Positions 14,682-24,342 of a stretch of 64,000 nt of DNA are shown here, piece after piece. The DNA comes from Streptomyces sp. NBC_01445 (GTDB lineage Bacteria > Actinomycetota > Actinomycetes > Streptomycetales > Streptomycetaceae): positions 4,526,001-4,590,000 of the forward strand of contig NZ_CP109485.1 of NCBI RefSeq assembly GCF_035918235.1. The letters run 5' to 3'. The stretch's first letter is position 1, and each line of letters opens with the position of its first letter. The notes under the pieces were generated by a model. The model was not told the origin of the DNA. It saw only the letters and a program-made list of their open reading frames with translations, and ran no database searches. The position numbers were made by a program, and so were the translations under genes.

Positions 14682-16034
14682 GTGCCTGCCTCGAATGAGT
14701 CGTATTTCACGACCGCCCCTGCCAAGACCGAGTCTCTTTTCGAGCGTTCCGGTCTGAAGCGTTCCGGTCCTCGGCGTGCCGGGCGCTGGTCCGCCGTAGC
14801 CGCCACGGTCGCCGCCTCCGCCACTCTCGTCTCGGTCTGCTGCGCATCACCCGCACTGGCAGACGACAAGCCGGGGACTTCCAAGGGCAAGGCGAAGCCG
14901 CCGGCCTCGATGTCGACGGTGGGCGGCGCACAGCTGGGCAAGCCGGGCACACAGGTGAATCTGGCGAACGGCGCCCCCGTTCTGCCCAAGGATCTGAGCG
15001 CACGCTCCTGGATCGTCACGGACGCCGAGTCGGGCCAGGTACTCGCCTCGCACAACGCGCACTGGCGCCTGCCCCCCGCCAGCACCCTCAAGATGCTCTT
15101 CGCCGACACGGTCCTCCCCAAGTTCCCCAAGTCGCAGACGCACAAGGTCGTCCCCTCCGACCTGGCCGGTATCGGCGAGGGCTCCAGCATGGTCGGCGTC
15201 AAGGAGGGCTTCACCTACACCGTCCACGACCTGTGGCTGGGCGTGTTCCTCCGCTCCGGCAACGACGCGGTCCACGTCCTGTCCGCCCTCAACGGTGGTG
15301 TCCCGCAGACCGTCAAGGACATGCAGTCGCACGCCGACGAGCTCCAGGCCCTCGACACCCACGTGGTCAGCCCCGACGGCTACGACTTCCCCGGCCAGGT
15401 CTCCTCCGCCTACGACCTCACTCTCTTCGCCCGCTCGGGCCTGCAGAAGGCGGACTTCCGCGAGTACTGCGCGACGGCGACAGCGAAGTTCCCCGAGTCA
15501 CAGAAGAAGGGCAAGACCACCAGCACCTTCGAGATCCAGAACACCAACCGGCTCATCACCGGCGACATGGGCCTCGACCCCTACAAGGGCATCGCCGGTG
15601 TCAAGAACGGCAACACCACCAACGCCGGCGCCACTTTCACCGGAGTCGCCGAACGCAACGGCAAGGTCCTCCTCGTCACCGTCATGAACCCCGACTCCGG
15701 CGAGAACCAGGCCGTCTACCAGGAGACGGCCCGTCTCCTCGACTGGGGTTTCAAGGCCGACGGCAAGGTCACCCCGGTGGGACAGCTCGTCGCGCCCAAG
15801 AGCGCCGACACCGGCGGCTCCGACGGCTCCCCCGCCAGCCCGAAGGGTGACAAGGGGGCTGCGGCACCCGGCAAGGCGTCGACCGCCCACGCCTCCGTCC
15901 AGAACGGCTCCAGCGGCGTGGGTACTGCCCTGGCCATCACGGGCGGCGCCCTCCTCCTCCTGGCCGCGGCCGCCTTCCTCGTCAACCGCCGCTGGCCCCT
16001 GCCCGAACTGGTACGCCGCCTCCCCCGGCGCTGA
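14682..16034 (+). CDS. D-alanyl-D-alanine carboxypeptidase (PBP5/S11 family), second copy
   Basis: This 450-residue peptidoglycan DD-carboxypeptidase is paralogous to the gene at 2672 across the whole catalytic domain. It has a long basic N-region and a Sec-type signal (SAVAATVAASATLVSVCCASPALA, cleavage likely after residue 60), then STLK (S134, K137) and SGN (192-194). KNG (308-310) again stands in place of KTG. A C-terminal membrane anchor (TALAITGGALLLLAAAAFLV) is followed by RR residues. The GTG at 14682 fits the reading frame and has TACGTT seven bases upstream but no ribosome site. Divergent from the SCO4848-family gene, as in other streptomycetes. Confidence 0.9.
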   Translation: MPASNESYFTTAPAKTESLFERSGLKRSGPRRAGRWSAVAATVAASATLVSVCCASPALADDKPGTSKGKAKPPASMSTVGGAQLGKPGTQVNLANGAPVLPKDLSARSWIVTDAESGQVLASHNAHWRLPPASTLKMLFADTVLPKFPKSQTHKVVPSDLAGIGEGSSMVGVKEGFTYTVHDLWLGVFLRSGNDAVHVLSALNGGVPQTVKDMQSHADELQALDTHVVSPDGYDFPGQVSSAYDLTLFARSGLQKADFREYCATATAKFPESQKKGKTTSTFEIQNTNRLITGDMGLDPYKGIAGVKNGNTTNAGATFTGVAERNGKVLLVTVMNPDSGENQAVYQETARLLDWGFKADGKVTPVGQLVAPKSADTGGSDGSPASPKGDKGAAAPGKASTAHASVQNGSSGVGTALAITGGALLLLAAAAFLVNRRWPLPELVRRLPRR

Positions 16035-16091
16035 CGGGCCCCGCCCGGGGCGCCACCTCTGTCCGCCTCAAGTGCACCGGCACCGTCTGTC

Positions 16092-17012
16092 TCAGGCGGC
16101 GCCGGCCCGCGCCACCCCCGGCGGTTCCGCCCCCGGCTCGGCCTCGTCCAGTACCTCCGCATCGGGCCGCCCCCGCGTGGCCGTCCAGGCCGCGCAGAAC
16201 AACAGCAGCTTCGCCGTGAAGTTGATCCACAGCATCAGGGCCACCGGCGTACCGAACGCCCCGTACATGCTCTTCGACGCCACCTCCTTCATATAGCTGC
16301 CGAGCAACAGCTTCAGCAGCTCGAACCCCGCCGCCCCGATCAGCGCCGCCGTCAACAGCTCCCGCCGATGCGGGTGAACACCCGGCAGCAGCGTCAGGAC
16401 ATAGAGCAGCAGCAGGAAGTCCGCGAGCACAGCGATCGCGAACGCCACCGCCCTGAGCAGCGCGCCGCCCCATCCGTCATGGGCGATGCCGAGCTGGTCC
16501 GCCGTCCACCCCACTGCGGTCGAGGCGAGCATCGATGCCGCCAGCGAGGCGAGCCCGGCCCCACCCAGCCCCACCAGAACCCCGGCGTCCGTGACCTTGC
16601 GCATGACCGGGTTCTCGTCCGGGTCCTCCAGCTCCCAGACGGCGCGCAGACACTCTCTTATCGAGCCGACCCACCCGATGCCGGTGAAGAGCAGCAACGC
16701 CCCCGCCACCAGACCCACCGTGCCCGCATTCGCGACGAGCGAGCCCAGGTCCAACTGGTCGGAGATGCCGGGTACCTGCTCCGCGATCTTGTCCTGGAGC
16801 GTCTTCTGCCGCTCCGCGCTGAGCGTGCCGGCCGCAATCGCCGCGGCCACGGTCAGCAGCGGGAACAGCGCCAGAAAGCTGATGAACGTCATCGCCGCCG
16901 CGAGCCGCGTCCAGTGCACCTGGTCGAGCCGCTCGTAGGCGCACCACGCGTGCGTACGCATAAGCCGTACGACGATCGGCCCGACGCCGGGGAGTCTCTT
17001 CAGCCAGTCCAT
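16092..17012 (-). CDS. YihY/virulence factor BrkB family membrane protein
   Basis: This 306-residue protein has six membrane segments and the family landmarks LAAAMTFISFLALFPLLTV near the N-terminus and ASKSMYGAFGTPVALMLWINF near the C-terminus. Its role is not established (it was once called RNase BN). The ATG at 17012 follows a good ribosome site (AGGGAGGGCAGG) that lies inside the 3' end of the GtrA gene. The two overlap by 13 bp and are probably coupled. Convergent with the second carboxypeptidase. Confidence 0.9.
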   Translation of the reverse strand: MDWLKRLPGVGPIVVRLMRTHAWCAYERLDQVHWTRLAAAMTFISFLALFPLLTVAAAIAAGTLSAERQKTLQDKIAEQVPGISDQLDLGSLVANAGTVGLVAGALLLFTGIGWVGSIRECLRAVWELEDPDENPVMRKVTDAGVLVGLGGAGLASLAASMLASTAVGWTADQLGIAHDGWGGALLRAVAFAIAVLADFLLLLYVLTLLPGVHPHRRELLTAALIGAAGFELLKLLLGSYMKEVASKSMYGAFGTPVALMLWINFTAKLLLFCAAWTATRGRPDAEVLDEAEPGAEPPGVARAGAA

Positions 17013-17515
17013 GATCCGAGCCTGCCCTCCCTGACCGTTCTCGCACGTCTCGCCGGAATCGCCGCCCGGAAGACAAGGGTCCGAGTACCCCAGAACCGCA
17101 AAGCCGTGGCCAGCATCATGCCCACCCCCGCCCCGGACACCATGTCCGCGCGCTGCGACGTGAGCCCCAGCCCGTAGTGCGACACGGCGATACACAACAA
17201 CTGCACCATCGCCCCCGCAACATTGACCGCGAAGAACACCCCGTACTGCCGCACCCGTGACACCTCGACCACCGCCCGGCGATAGGTACCGAGCGCGTTC
17301 CCCACGTACGCGACCGCGCAACCAGCAAGGAACGAGAGCGACTTGGCGGCGATCGGATCCCACCCCACCGGCCCTCTCAACCACACGAAGATCCCCAGGT
17401 CGGCGACGTACGCGCAGCTCCCCACAACCGCAAACCCCACCAGCTCGCGCCCAAGACTCTTCACCCCTGGCCACCCCCGAACCTCACCACGACCGCTCCT
17501 CCCCCACGCCCCCAT
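17000..17515 (-). CDS. GtrA-family membrane protein
   Basis: This 171-residue protein has four membrane segments, the GtrA/DPMS pattern ELVGFAVVGSCAYVADLGIFVWL ... KSLSFLAGCAVAYVGNALGTYR ... and a basic C-terminal tail. GtrA proteins are thought to help move polyprenyl-phosphate sugars across the membrane; in M. tuberculosis Rv3789 (GtrA type) adjoins dprE1. Here it sits just downstream of the UbiA-type phosphoribosyltransferase gene, which fits that role. The start is uncertain: ATG 17515 adds a Gly/Arg-rich lead, while GTG 17464 (VKSLGRELVG) would match the family better. Confidence 0.85.
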   Translation of the reverse strand: MGAWGRSGRGEVRGWPGVKSLGRELVGFAVVGSCAYVADLGIFVWLRGPVGWDPIAAKSLSFLAGCAVAYVGNALGTYRRAVVEVSRVRQYGVFFAVNVAGAMVQLLCIAVSHYGLGLTSQRADMVSGAGVGMMLATALRFWGTRTLVFRAAIPARRARTVREGRLGSWTG

Positions 17516-17580
17516 GTGCCGCGCCCCCGGGACGGGCCTTCCCCCAGCACGCCCTCGCTCGACACGCCCTCACTCGACAC

Positions 17581-18636
17581 TCACCAGTTGGCGACCGCGA
17601 GCCCGTACATCGCCACCCACACCAGGCCGATCACGGCCAGTGCTCTGTCCCGCAGAACGACGTCCTCCGGCTCACCCGCCGTGCCGCGGTCGGCGAAGAC
17701 CGCGTAGCGCAGGACGGCGAGAATGAAGGCCATCATCGACAGCTGTCTCCACGGCAGCAGACTCGTTCTCGCCCCCCCGCCTTCCTCCATGGCCCAGAGG
17801 CAGTAGGCGAGAACGGCCACCCCTGCGGCGAGCTGCCAGACGAACCGCAGATAGCCGGTCGTGTACTCCGACAGCAACGCCCGCGTCGCCCCCGCCTTCC
17901 CGGCCATCTGCACGGCCTCGGAGTACCGCTTGGCCGACACCATGAACAGCGCCCCGAACCCCGTCGTGATCAGGAACCATCGCGACAGGGGAATCCCCAG
18001 CGCGAGCCCGCCGATCATGGCCCGCATCAGAAACCCGGTGGTCACCACGACAAGATCGACGACGAGAACGTGCTTGAGGCTGATGCAGTACGCCAGTTGC
18101 ATCCCGACGTAGGCGGTCAGCAGCACCGCCGTCATAGGGGTGCACAGGGCCGCGGCCACCAGCGGCGCGAGAACCGCGAGCGCACCCCCGACCACATAGG
18201 CCACCGCCACCGGAACGCGCCCCGCGGCCACGGGCCTGTTCCGCTTGACCGGGTGCGCCCTGTCCGCCTCGGCGTCCCGCGCATCATTGATCAAATACAC
18301 GGCGGAGGAAGCCGCCGTGAACAGCAGGAAGACCATGCCCAGTTGTGCCGCCGCGTGCCACGAGAACAGCTCACCGGCCGACGCCGGCGCGGCCACAACG
18401 AGCACGTTCTTCACCCATTGCCGCGGCCTCGCCGTCTTCAACAAGCCGGCCGGCAAGCCGAGCGTCGTCGCCGCGCGCGGCCCCGGCACCGACTGCCCCC
18501 GCGGCCGGTCCAACAACGCCGTGGGCGCCCCGTGCCGGGCCTGTTCGGACGCATGCGCCAACGACGTCCCGTCTTCCGCTCCCCCCGCGTCCATCGCGTC
18601 CCCCACCTCTTCCCTTCGCTCAGTCCGTTCCGTCAT
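17581..18636 (-). CDS. Decaprenyl-phosphate phosphoribosyltransferase-like UbiA-family protein
   Basis: This 351-residue prenyltransferase-fold protein has eight to nine membrane helices after a hydrophilic lead of ~65 residues. The Mg-pyrophosphate-binding motif reads LINDARDAEADRAHPVKRNRP, the form I associate with Rv3806c, which transfers 5-phosphoribose from PRPP to decaprenyl phosphate. The first motif, LLKTARPRQWVKNVLV, also matches. The start at 18636 overlaps the PAP2 stop (ATGA), so both are coupled. With PAP2, DprE1 and DprE2 next door the likely product is decaprenyl-phosphoryl-ribose-5-phosphate (inference). Confidence 0.9.
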   Translation of the reverse strand: MTERTERREEVGDAMDAGGAEDGTSLAHASEQARHGAPTALLDRPRGQSVPGPRAATTLGLPAGLLKTARPRQWVKNVLVVAAPASAGELFSWHAAAQLGMVFLLFTAASSAVYLINDARDAEADRAHPVKRNRPVAAGRVPVAVAYVVGGALAVLAPLVAAALCTPMTAVLLTAYVGMQLAYCISLKHVLVVDLVVVTTGFLMRAMIGGLALGIPLSRWFLITTGFGALFMVSAKRYSEAVQMAGKAGATRALLSEYTTGYLRFVWQLAAGVAVLAYCLWAMEEGGGARTSLLPWRQLSMMAFILAVLRYAVFADRGTAGEPEDVVLRDRALAVIGLVWVAMYGLAVANW

Positions 18637-19181
18637 CGCCGGATACCCCCGGCCACCCAATGAGCCCCGAGCCGCGCGGCGACCGCCCCTAGCGCAGCCC
18701 CCGCGGCCACGTCCGACGGGTAGTGCACCCCGACGACCATGCGCGATACGCACATCGCCGCCGCCAACGGCGGGACGAGCCGCGCCCCCACCGGCCGCAA
18801 CGCCCCGTACGCCACTGCCGCAGCGGCGGCCGAAGCCGCGTGCGAGCTGGGGAAGGAATGCCGCCCCGCCGTCCGCACAAGCGGTTCCACACCGATCTCC
18901 ACGCCCGGCCTCGGCCTCCGGACGACCCGCTTGACCCCCATGCTGGCCAGGTGCGCCGCGGCGGTCAGCGCCGTACCGCGCAGCCACGCCCCTCGCCGCT
19001 CCCGGTCGACCGCTGCCCCCAGCAGCCCCGCGCCGAGCCAGAGCGCCCCGTGCTCCCCGCTGCAGGACAGTGCGCGCGCGGCCATTGCCACGCGCCGGTC
19101 CGTGCCGCAGTCGCGCAATGCCGACAGCAATCGGCGGTCCATGTCGTCCACCTGGCTCACTCTGCGGGTCAAAACCCCCAT
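18633..19181 (-). CDS. PAP2-superfamily phosphatase (decaprenylphosphoryl-ribose-5-phosphate phosphatase candidate)
   Basis: This 182-residue membrane phosphatase has the three PAP2 signatures: KRVVRRPRP, PSSHAASAAA and SRMVVGVHYPSDVAAG. In mycobacteria Rv3807c, next to the UbiA gene, is the assumed phosphatase for decaprenyl-phosphoryl-ribose-5-phosphate; the neighbourhood suggests the same here. It is the first gene of the leftward operon PAP2-UbiA-GtrA-YihY. It is divergent from dprE1, with 81 bp between starts. Confidence 0.9.
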   Translation of the reverse strand: MGVLTRRVSQVDDMDRRLLSALRDCGTDRRVAMAARALSCSGEHGALWLGAGLLGAAVDRERRGAWLRGTALTAAAHLASMGVKRVVRRPRPGVEIGVEPLVRTAGRHSFPSSHAASAAAAAVAYGALRPVGARLVPPLAAAMCVSRMVVGVHYPSDVAAGAALGAVAARLGAHWVAGGIRR

Positions 19182-19262
19182 AACTCAGACAATTTTGGAT
19201 GACATCCGCCCAATCACCCATTTCAGTGAGAGCTTGGTTCGTTTGGGGCGAAGGCCCTATCT

Positions 19263-20840
19263 ATGGGCGATACCGTCGCATTCATGGCCGCCGATCCCGC
19301 TCCCCCCTCTGCCCGCACACCCACCGCCGCGCCCGGTGTCACACCCTCCGGCCCAGCCGCCCCTGCCGCGCCGCCCACCCCTGTGCCCGCACCCGCGCCC
19401 GTCTCGCCGGCCGTCCCAGCACCCAGCGCTCCCCCCACCGCTTCGCCTTCCCCCGACGCCGCCCACGACGGTCCCTCCGGCGGCATCCTCGACACCGTCC
19501 CCATGACCGGCTGGGGCCGCACAGCCCCCACCGCCGCCCGCATCGTGCGCCCCCGTTCCTACGCGGAAGCAGCAGCCGTGGTCCGTGCGTGCGGGACGTC
19601 GGGTCACCGGGGCAACATCGCCCGCGGCCTGGGCCGGGCCTATGGAGACGCGGCGCAGAACGCCGGCGGCAGCGTCCTGGACATGACCGGCCTGGACCGC
19701 ATTCACGCGATCGACGCGTCCGGCGGGACCGTGCTGTGCGACGCGGGCGTCTCCCTGCACCGCCTGATGGAAGTCCTCCTCCCCCTGGGCTGGTTCGTGC
19801 CCGTGACCCCCGGCACCCGCTACGTCACGGTGGGCGGCGCGATCGGCGCCGATATCCACGGCAAGAACCACCACGTCTCGGGCTCGTTCTCCCGCCACGT
19901 CCTCGCCCTGGAACTGCTCACGGCCGACGGTGAGGTGCGGATCGTCGAGCGCGGCAGCGAGCTCTTCGACGCCACGACCGGCGGCATGGGACTGACCGGG
20001 ATCATCCTCACCGTCACCCTCCAACTCCTCCCTGTCGAAACCTCGTTCATGTTGGTCGACACCGAACGTGTCGTTGACCTCGACGGCTTGATGGCCCGCC
20101 TCACCGAGACCGATCACCTCTACCGCTACTCAGTCGCCTGGATCGACCTCCTGGCCCGCGGTGCCTCGATGGGCCGCTCGGTACTCACACGCGGTGATCA
20201 CGCCCCGCTGGATGCCGTTCCCGCACGGGCCCGCAGGGCGCCACTGACGTTCCGCCCCGGACAGCTCCCAGCACCGCCCGGATTCGTGCCCGAGGGGCTC
20301 CTGGGCCGGAGGACCGTCGGCCTCTTCAACGAGCTCTGGTACCGCAAGGCCCCTAAGTCACGCGTCGGCGAGATCCAGAAGCTCTCCTCGTTCTTCCACC
20401 CCCTCGACGGCGTACCGCACTGGAATCGCATCTATGGGCGCAGTGGATTCGTCCAGTACCAATTCGTCGTCGGATTCGGCCAGGAGGAAGCGCTTCGCCG
20501 CATCGTGCAGCGCATCTCCGAGCGCCGGTGCCCCTCCTTCCTGGCGGTTCTCAAGCGCTTCGGCGACGGGGATCCCGGCTGGCTTTCCTTTCCGATGCCC
20601 GGCTGGACGCTGGCCCTCGACATTCCTGCGAAGCTGCCTGGACTCGGCGCGTTCCTCGACGAACTCGACGAGGAAGTGGCCGCGGCGGACGGACGCGTCT
20701 ACCTCGCCAAGGACGCGCGGCTAAGGCCCGAACTGCTCTCGACGATGTATCCCCGCCTCGACGAATTCCGCGCCCTGCGAGCCACGTTGGACCCGCGAGG
20801 CGTGTTCCGTTCGGATCTGTCCCGGCGCCTCGGACTCTGA
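19263..20840 (+). CDS. dprE1: Decaprenylphosphoryl-beta-D-ribose 2'-oxidase-like FAD protein (DprE1)
   Basis: This 525-residue FAD-linked oxidase of the VAO/PCMH fold has a FAD domain (MTGWGRTAPTAARIVRPRSY, then RGLGRAYGDAAQNAGG and VTVGGAIGADIHGKNHH) and a C-terminal part with FVQYQFVV and VYLAKDARL. The catalytic lysine of DprE1 (K418 in M. tuberculosis as I recall it) corresponds to K483. The benzothiazinone-reactive cysteine (C387) aligns with A451 in WTLALDIP. Residues 1-70 are a Pro/Ala-rich extension absent from mycobacterial DprE1, so a start at ATG 19284 or later is possible. The enzyme should oxidise decaprenylphosphoryl-ribose at C2 as a pair with the SDR that follows. Confidence 0.88.
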   Translation: MGDTVAFMAADPAPPSARTPTAAPGVTPSGPAAPAAPPTPVPAPAPVSPAVPAPSAPPTASPSPDAAHDGPSGGILDTVPMTGWGRTAPTAARIVRPRSYAEAAAVVRACGTSGHRGNIARGLGRAYGDAAQNAGGSVLDMTGLDRIHAIDASGGTVLCDAGVSLHRLMEVLLPLGWFVPVTPGTRYVTVGGAIGADIHGKNHHVSGSFSRHVLALELLTADGEVRIVERGSELFDATTGGMGLTGIILTVTLQLLPVETSFMLVDTERVVDLDGLMARLTETDHLYRYSVAWIDLLARGASMGRSVLTRGDHAPLDAVPARARRAPLTFRPGQLPAPPGFVPEGLLGRRTVGLFNELWYRKAPKSRVGEIQKLSSFFHPLDGVPHWNRIYGRSGFVQYQFVVGFGQEEALRRIVQRISERRCPSFLAVLKRFGDGDPGWLSFPMPGWTLALDIPAKLPGLGAFLDELDEEVAAADGRVYLAKDARLRPELLSTMYPRLDEFRALRATLDPRGVFRSDLSRRLGL

Positions 20841-21051
20841 ATGGATCGGGAACGAGCGCCACGGCCAGGGCCCTCGCACATCCCGGCAATCGCTCCCCCA
20901 CATCGCGCGCACGTCGTACCCCCTTACTCGGCACGGCCCCTCCGCACCGATTCACTTTTGGTACACCGCTCGGGCCGTCCTGGTTCCCATCCCGCCCCCA
21001 CCGATTTCGGTCCCTCCTATTTCAGTCCCGCCTATTTGGAGTTCGGTTCTC

Positions 21052-21807
21052 ATGAAGGACGCCTTCGGCACCCCCCAGTCCCTGCTCGTCCTCGGCGGCA
21101 CCTCCGAGATCGCCCTCGCCACCGCCCGACGCCTCGTGGCGCGGCGGACCCGAACGGTGTGGCTGGCCGGCCGCCCGTCCCCCGCCCTCGACCGTGCGGC
21201 CGCCGAACTCCGAGACATGGGCGCCGACGCCCGTACCGTCGCCTTCGACGCGCTCGATTCCGAGGCCCACGAGGTGACGCTGGGCAAGGTGTTCGCCGAA
21301 GGCGACATCGACATGGTGCTGCTGGCGTTCGGGATCCTCGGCGACCAGGCCCGCGACGAGGACGAGCCGCTCTCCGCGGTGCGCGTCGCGCAGACCAACT
21401 ACACCGGCGCGGTATCGGCGGGCCTCATCTGCGCCCGCGCCCTGCAGTCCCAGGGCCACGGCTCGCTGGTGGTGCTCTCGTCGGTCGCGGGCGAGCGGGC
21501 CCGCCGGTCCAACTTCATCTACGGGTCGAGCAAGGCCGGCCTGGACGCCTTCGCGCAGGGCCTCGGCGACGCGCTCCACGGCACCGGCGTGCATGTGATG
21601 GTCGTGCGCCCCGGCTTCGTACGGTCAAAGATGACGGCGGGCATGGCGGAGGCGCCGATGGCCACCACGCCGGAGGCGGTGGCACAGGCGATCGAGACGG
21701 GGCTCAGGCGCCGGTCGGAGACCGTGTGGGTGCCGGGGGCGCTGCGCATGGTGATGTCGGCGCTGAGGCATGTCCCGCGTCCGGTGTTCCGGCGCCTGCC
21801 GATGTAA
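21052..21807 (+). CDS. dprE2: Decaprenylphosphoryl-2-keto-ribose reductase-like SDR (DprE2)
   Basis: This 251-residue short-chain dehydrogenase carries a modified nucleotide-binding loop (VLGGTSEIALATARRL), VLSSVAG and catalytic YGSSK. The GGTSEI(A/G) form is characteristic of DprE2, which reduces the keto intermediate made by DprE1 to the arabinose epimer with NAD(P)H. It lies 211 bp after dprE1. The gap contains repeated T-rich CCT/ATTTC motifs (20990-21040) that could be a second promoter. A weak GGAG ribosome site precedes the ATG. Convergent with the RNA-ligase-like gene. Confidence 0.88.
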   Translation: MKDAFGTPQSLLVLGGTSEIALATARRLVARRTRTVWLAGRPSPALDRAAAELRDMGADARTVAFDALDSEAHEVTLGKVFAEGDIDMVLLAFGILGDQARDEDEPLSAVRVAQTNYTGAVSAGLICARALQSQGHGSLVVLSSVAGERARRSNFIYGSSKAGLDAFAQGLGDALHGTGVHVMVVRPGFVRSKMTAGMAEAPMATTPEAVAQAIETGLRRRSETVWVPGALRMVMSALRHVPRPVFRRLPM

Positions 21808-21843
21808 GCCGCGTCGGACAGCGGCCGACCGACTCGCGTCGCG

Positions 21844-22425
21844 TCAGCGGGCCGGCTGTCGGCCCCGCTTCGAGCGGTCGGGACCCTGCGCGGGCACGGC
21901 CGGGCCGCCGAAGGGGAACTCGCGCAGCTTGCGCCAGATACCGTCGGCGCCCTGCTCGTACAGCGCGAATCCGGTGCACTGCCAGGCCGCCTCATATCCG
22001 GCGAGGTCCTCGTACGCCCGGTCCATCGCTTCCTCTGCGATGCCGTGCGCCACCGTGACGTGCGGGTGATACGGAAACTGCAGCTCACGCGCGACCGGAC
22101 CCGACGCGTCACGTACCTGCCTCTGCAGCCATGCGCAGGCCTCGGCACCCTCCGCCACCTGTACGAACACAACGGGAGACAGCGGACGGAAGGTTCCCGT
22201 CCCCGCGAGCCGCATCGCGAAGTTCCGCCCCGCGGCGGCGACCTCCTCGAGATGGGCCTCGATCGAAGGCAGCGACCCGTCCTCCACCTCGGTCGGCGGG
22301 AGCAGAGTGACGTGCGTGGGGATGCCGTGCGCCGCGGGGTCACCGAAGCCCGCGCGCAGCTCCTGGAGCTGGCTGCCGTGTGGCTCCGGGACCGCGATCG
22401 AAACGCCGATCGTTACGGTCCCCAC
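21844..22425 (-). CDS. 2'-5' RNA ligase / 2H phosphoesterase family protein
   Basis: This 193-residue 2H phosphoesterase has two H-x-T motifs, THVTLLPP and PHVTVAHG, one in each half. Bacterial members hydrolyse or ligate 2'-5' phosphodiester bonds in vitro, and most cellular roles are unknown. The C-terminal tail is basic (DRSKRGRQPAR). It follows trpS in the same direction with a 63-bp gap. Confidence 0.9.
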   Translation of the reverse strand: MGTVTIGVSIAVPEPHGSQLQELRAGFGDPAAHGIPTHVTLLPPTEVEDGSLPSIEAHLEEVAAAGRNFAMRLAGTGTFRPLSPVVFVQVAEGAEACAWLQRQVRDASGPVARELQFPYHPHVTVAHGIAEEAMDRAYEDLAGYEAAWQCTGFALYEQGADGIWRKLREFPFGGPAVPAQGPDRSKRGRQPAR

Positions 22426-22488
22426 GTCGTACTCCTGTCGTCGTGCGGTGGGCGGGTGGCGGTCAGGCCGTTCAGCCGGGGCTGGGGC

Positions 22489-23526
<1,038 letters not shown>

Positions 23527-23686
23527 TCATTGGTTGGAAACAGGTGGGGCGGCGGGTGTACGGCAAGTGCCGATCCGTGTACGGAGAGCCGTCGCCCACC
23601 CCGCCCGGCGTGTCGCCGGGATCTGGCTCCGAGATCTCCCTTCGGACGTGCCTGCGCAGCGAGTTCGGAAAACCTGTGCGACGGGT

Positions 23687-23714
23687 GGGAACCGATGCGC
23701 GGGGTGCGGTGTAT
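23687..23714 (+). promoter_or_regulatory. ECF-type promoter-like element before the sigma factor
   Basis: GGGAACC (23687-23693), 14 bp, then GGTGTA (23708-23713). The same two blocks with identical spacing occur at 25253-25279 ahead of the third gene of the cluster. GGAAC at -35 is typical of ECF-sigma promoters. With this -10 the transcript would begin at about the GTG at 23722, making the sigma gene leaderless and autoregulated (inference). Confidence 0.6.
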
Positions 23715-23721
23715 CAACGAT

Positions 23722-24342
23722 GTGAGGACACAGGGGGAGGTCCTGGAGGGGGGCCGCGTCGTCGACGACGAGCGTGCGGTGATCGCTCGCGTGCGCGCCG
23801 GAGATGTGGAGGCGTACGCGGTGTTGGTGCGCGCCTTCACCGGGCTGGCGCTGCGGGCGGCCCGGGCCCTCGGGGCAGGCGCGGACGCGGAGGACGTGGT
23901 GCAGCAGGCATTTTTCAAGGCCTACCGCGCCCTGGGACAGTTTCGGGACGACTCGTCGTTCAAGCCCTGGCTGCTCGCGATCGTCGCCAATGAGACGAGG
24001 AACACAGTGCGCTCGGCGGTGCGACAGCGTTCGGTCGTGGGGCGGGAAGCGACGTTGATAGAGGCCGAGCCGCTGATACCCGAGACCACGGATCCGGCGG
24101 TCGCAGCTGTCCACGACGAGCGGCGGACGGCTTTGCTAGCCGCGCTCGAGGAGCTGAGCGAGGAGCATCGGCTGGTCGTCACGTACCGGTATCTGCTGGA
24201 GATGGACGAGGCGGAGACGGCCGAGGCGCTCGGCTGGCCGCGCGGCACAGTGAAGTCGAGGCTCAATCGCGCGCTGCGGAAGCTGAAGCGGATTCTTCCG
24301 GCCGAGCTGGACCCGCGGGAGGGAGGTGATGAGCATGAGTGA
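23722..24342 (+). CDS. RNA polymerase sigma factor, ECF (sigma-70 family)
   Basis: The sigma factor has 206 residues from GTG 23722, or 215 from ATG 23695. Region 2 covers about residues 25-90 with AEDVVQQAFFKAYRALGQFRDDSSFKPWL. Region 4 covers about 145-195 with LEMDEAETAEALGWPRGTVKSRLNRALRKL. It recruits core polymerase to stress promoters. GTG 23722 is preferred because the promoter-like pair at 23687-23714 would otherwise be inside the gene. ATG 23695, with GGGTGGGA upstream, is the classical choice. The stop overlaps the following gene by 8 bp, the usual arrangement for a sigma and its membrane anti-sigma partner. Confidence 0.9.
   Translation: MRTQGEVLEGGRVVDDERAVIARVRAGDVEAYAVLVRAFTGLALRAARALGAGADAEDVVQQAFFKAYRALGQFRDDSSFKPWLLAIVANETRNTVRSAVRQRSVVGREATLIEAEPLIPETTDPAVAAVHDERRTALLAALEELSEEHRLVVTYRYLLEMDEAETAEALGWPRGTVKSRLNRALRKLKRILPAELDPREGGDEHE

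Noticed and set aside
17581..19221. 546-residue frame extending the UbiA gene upstream
   Set aside because: The extension is the off-frame of the PAP2 gene. The ATG at 18636 overlaps the PAP2 stop and begins the family sequence.
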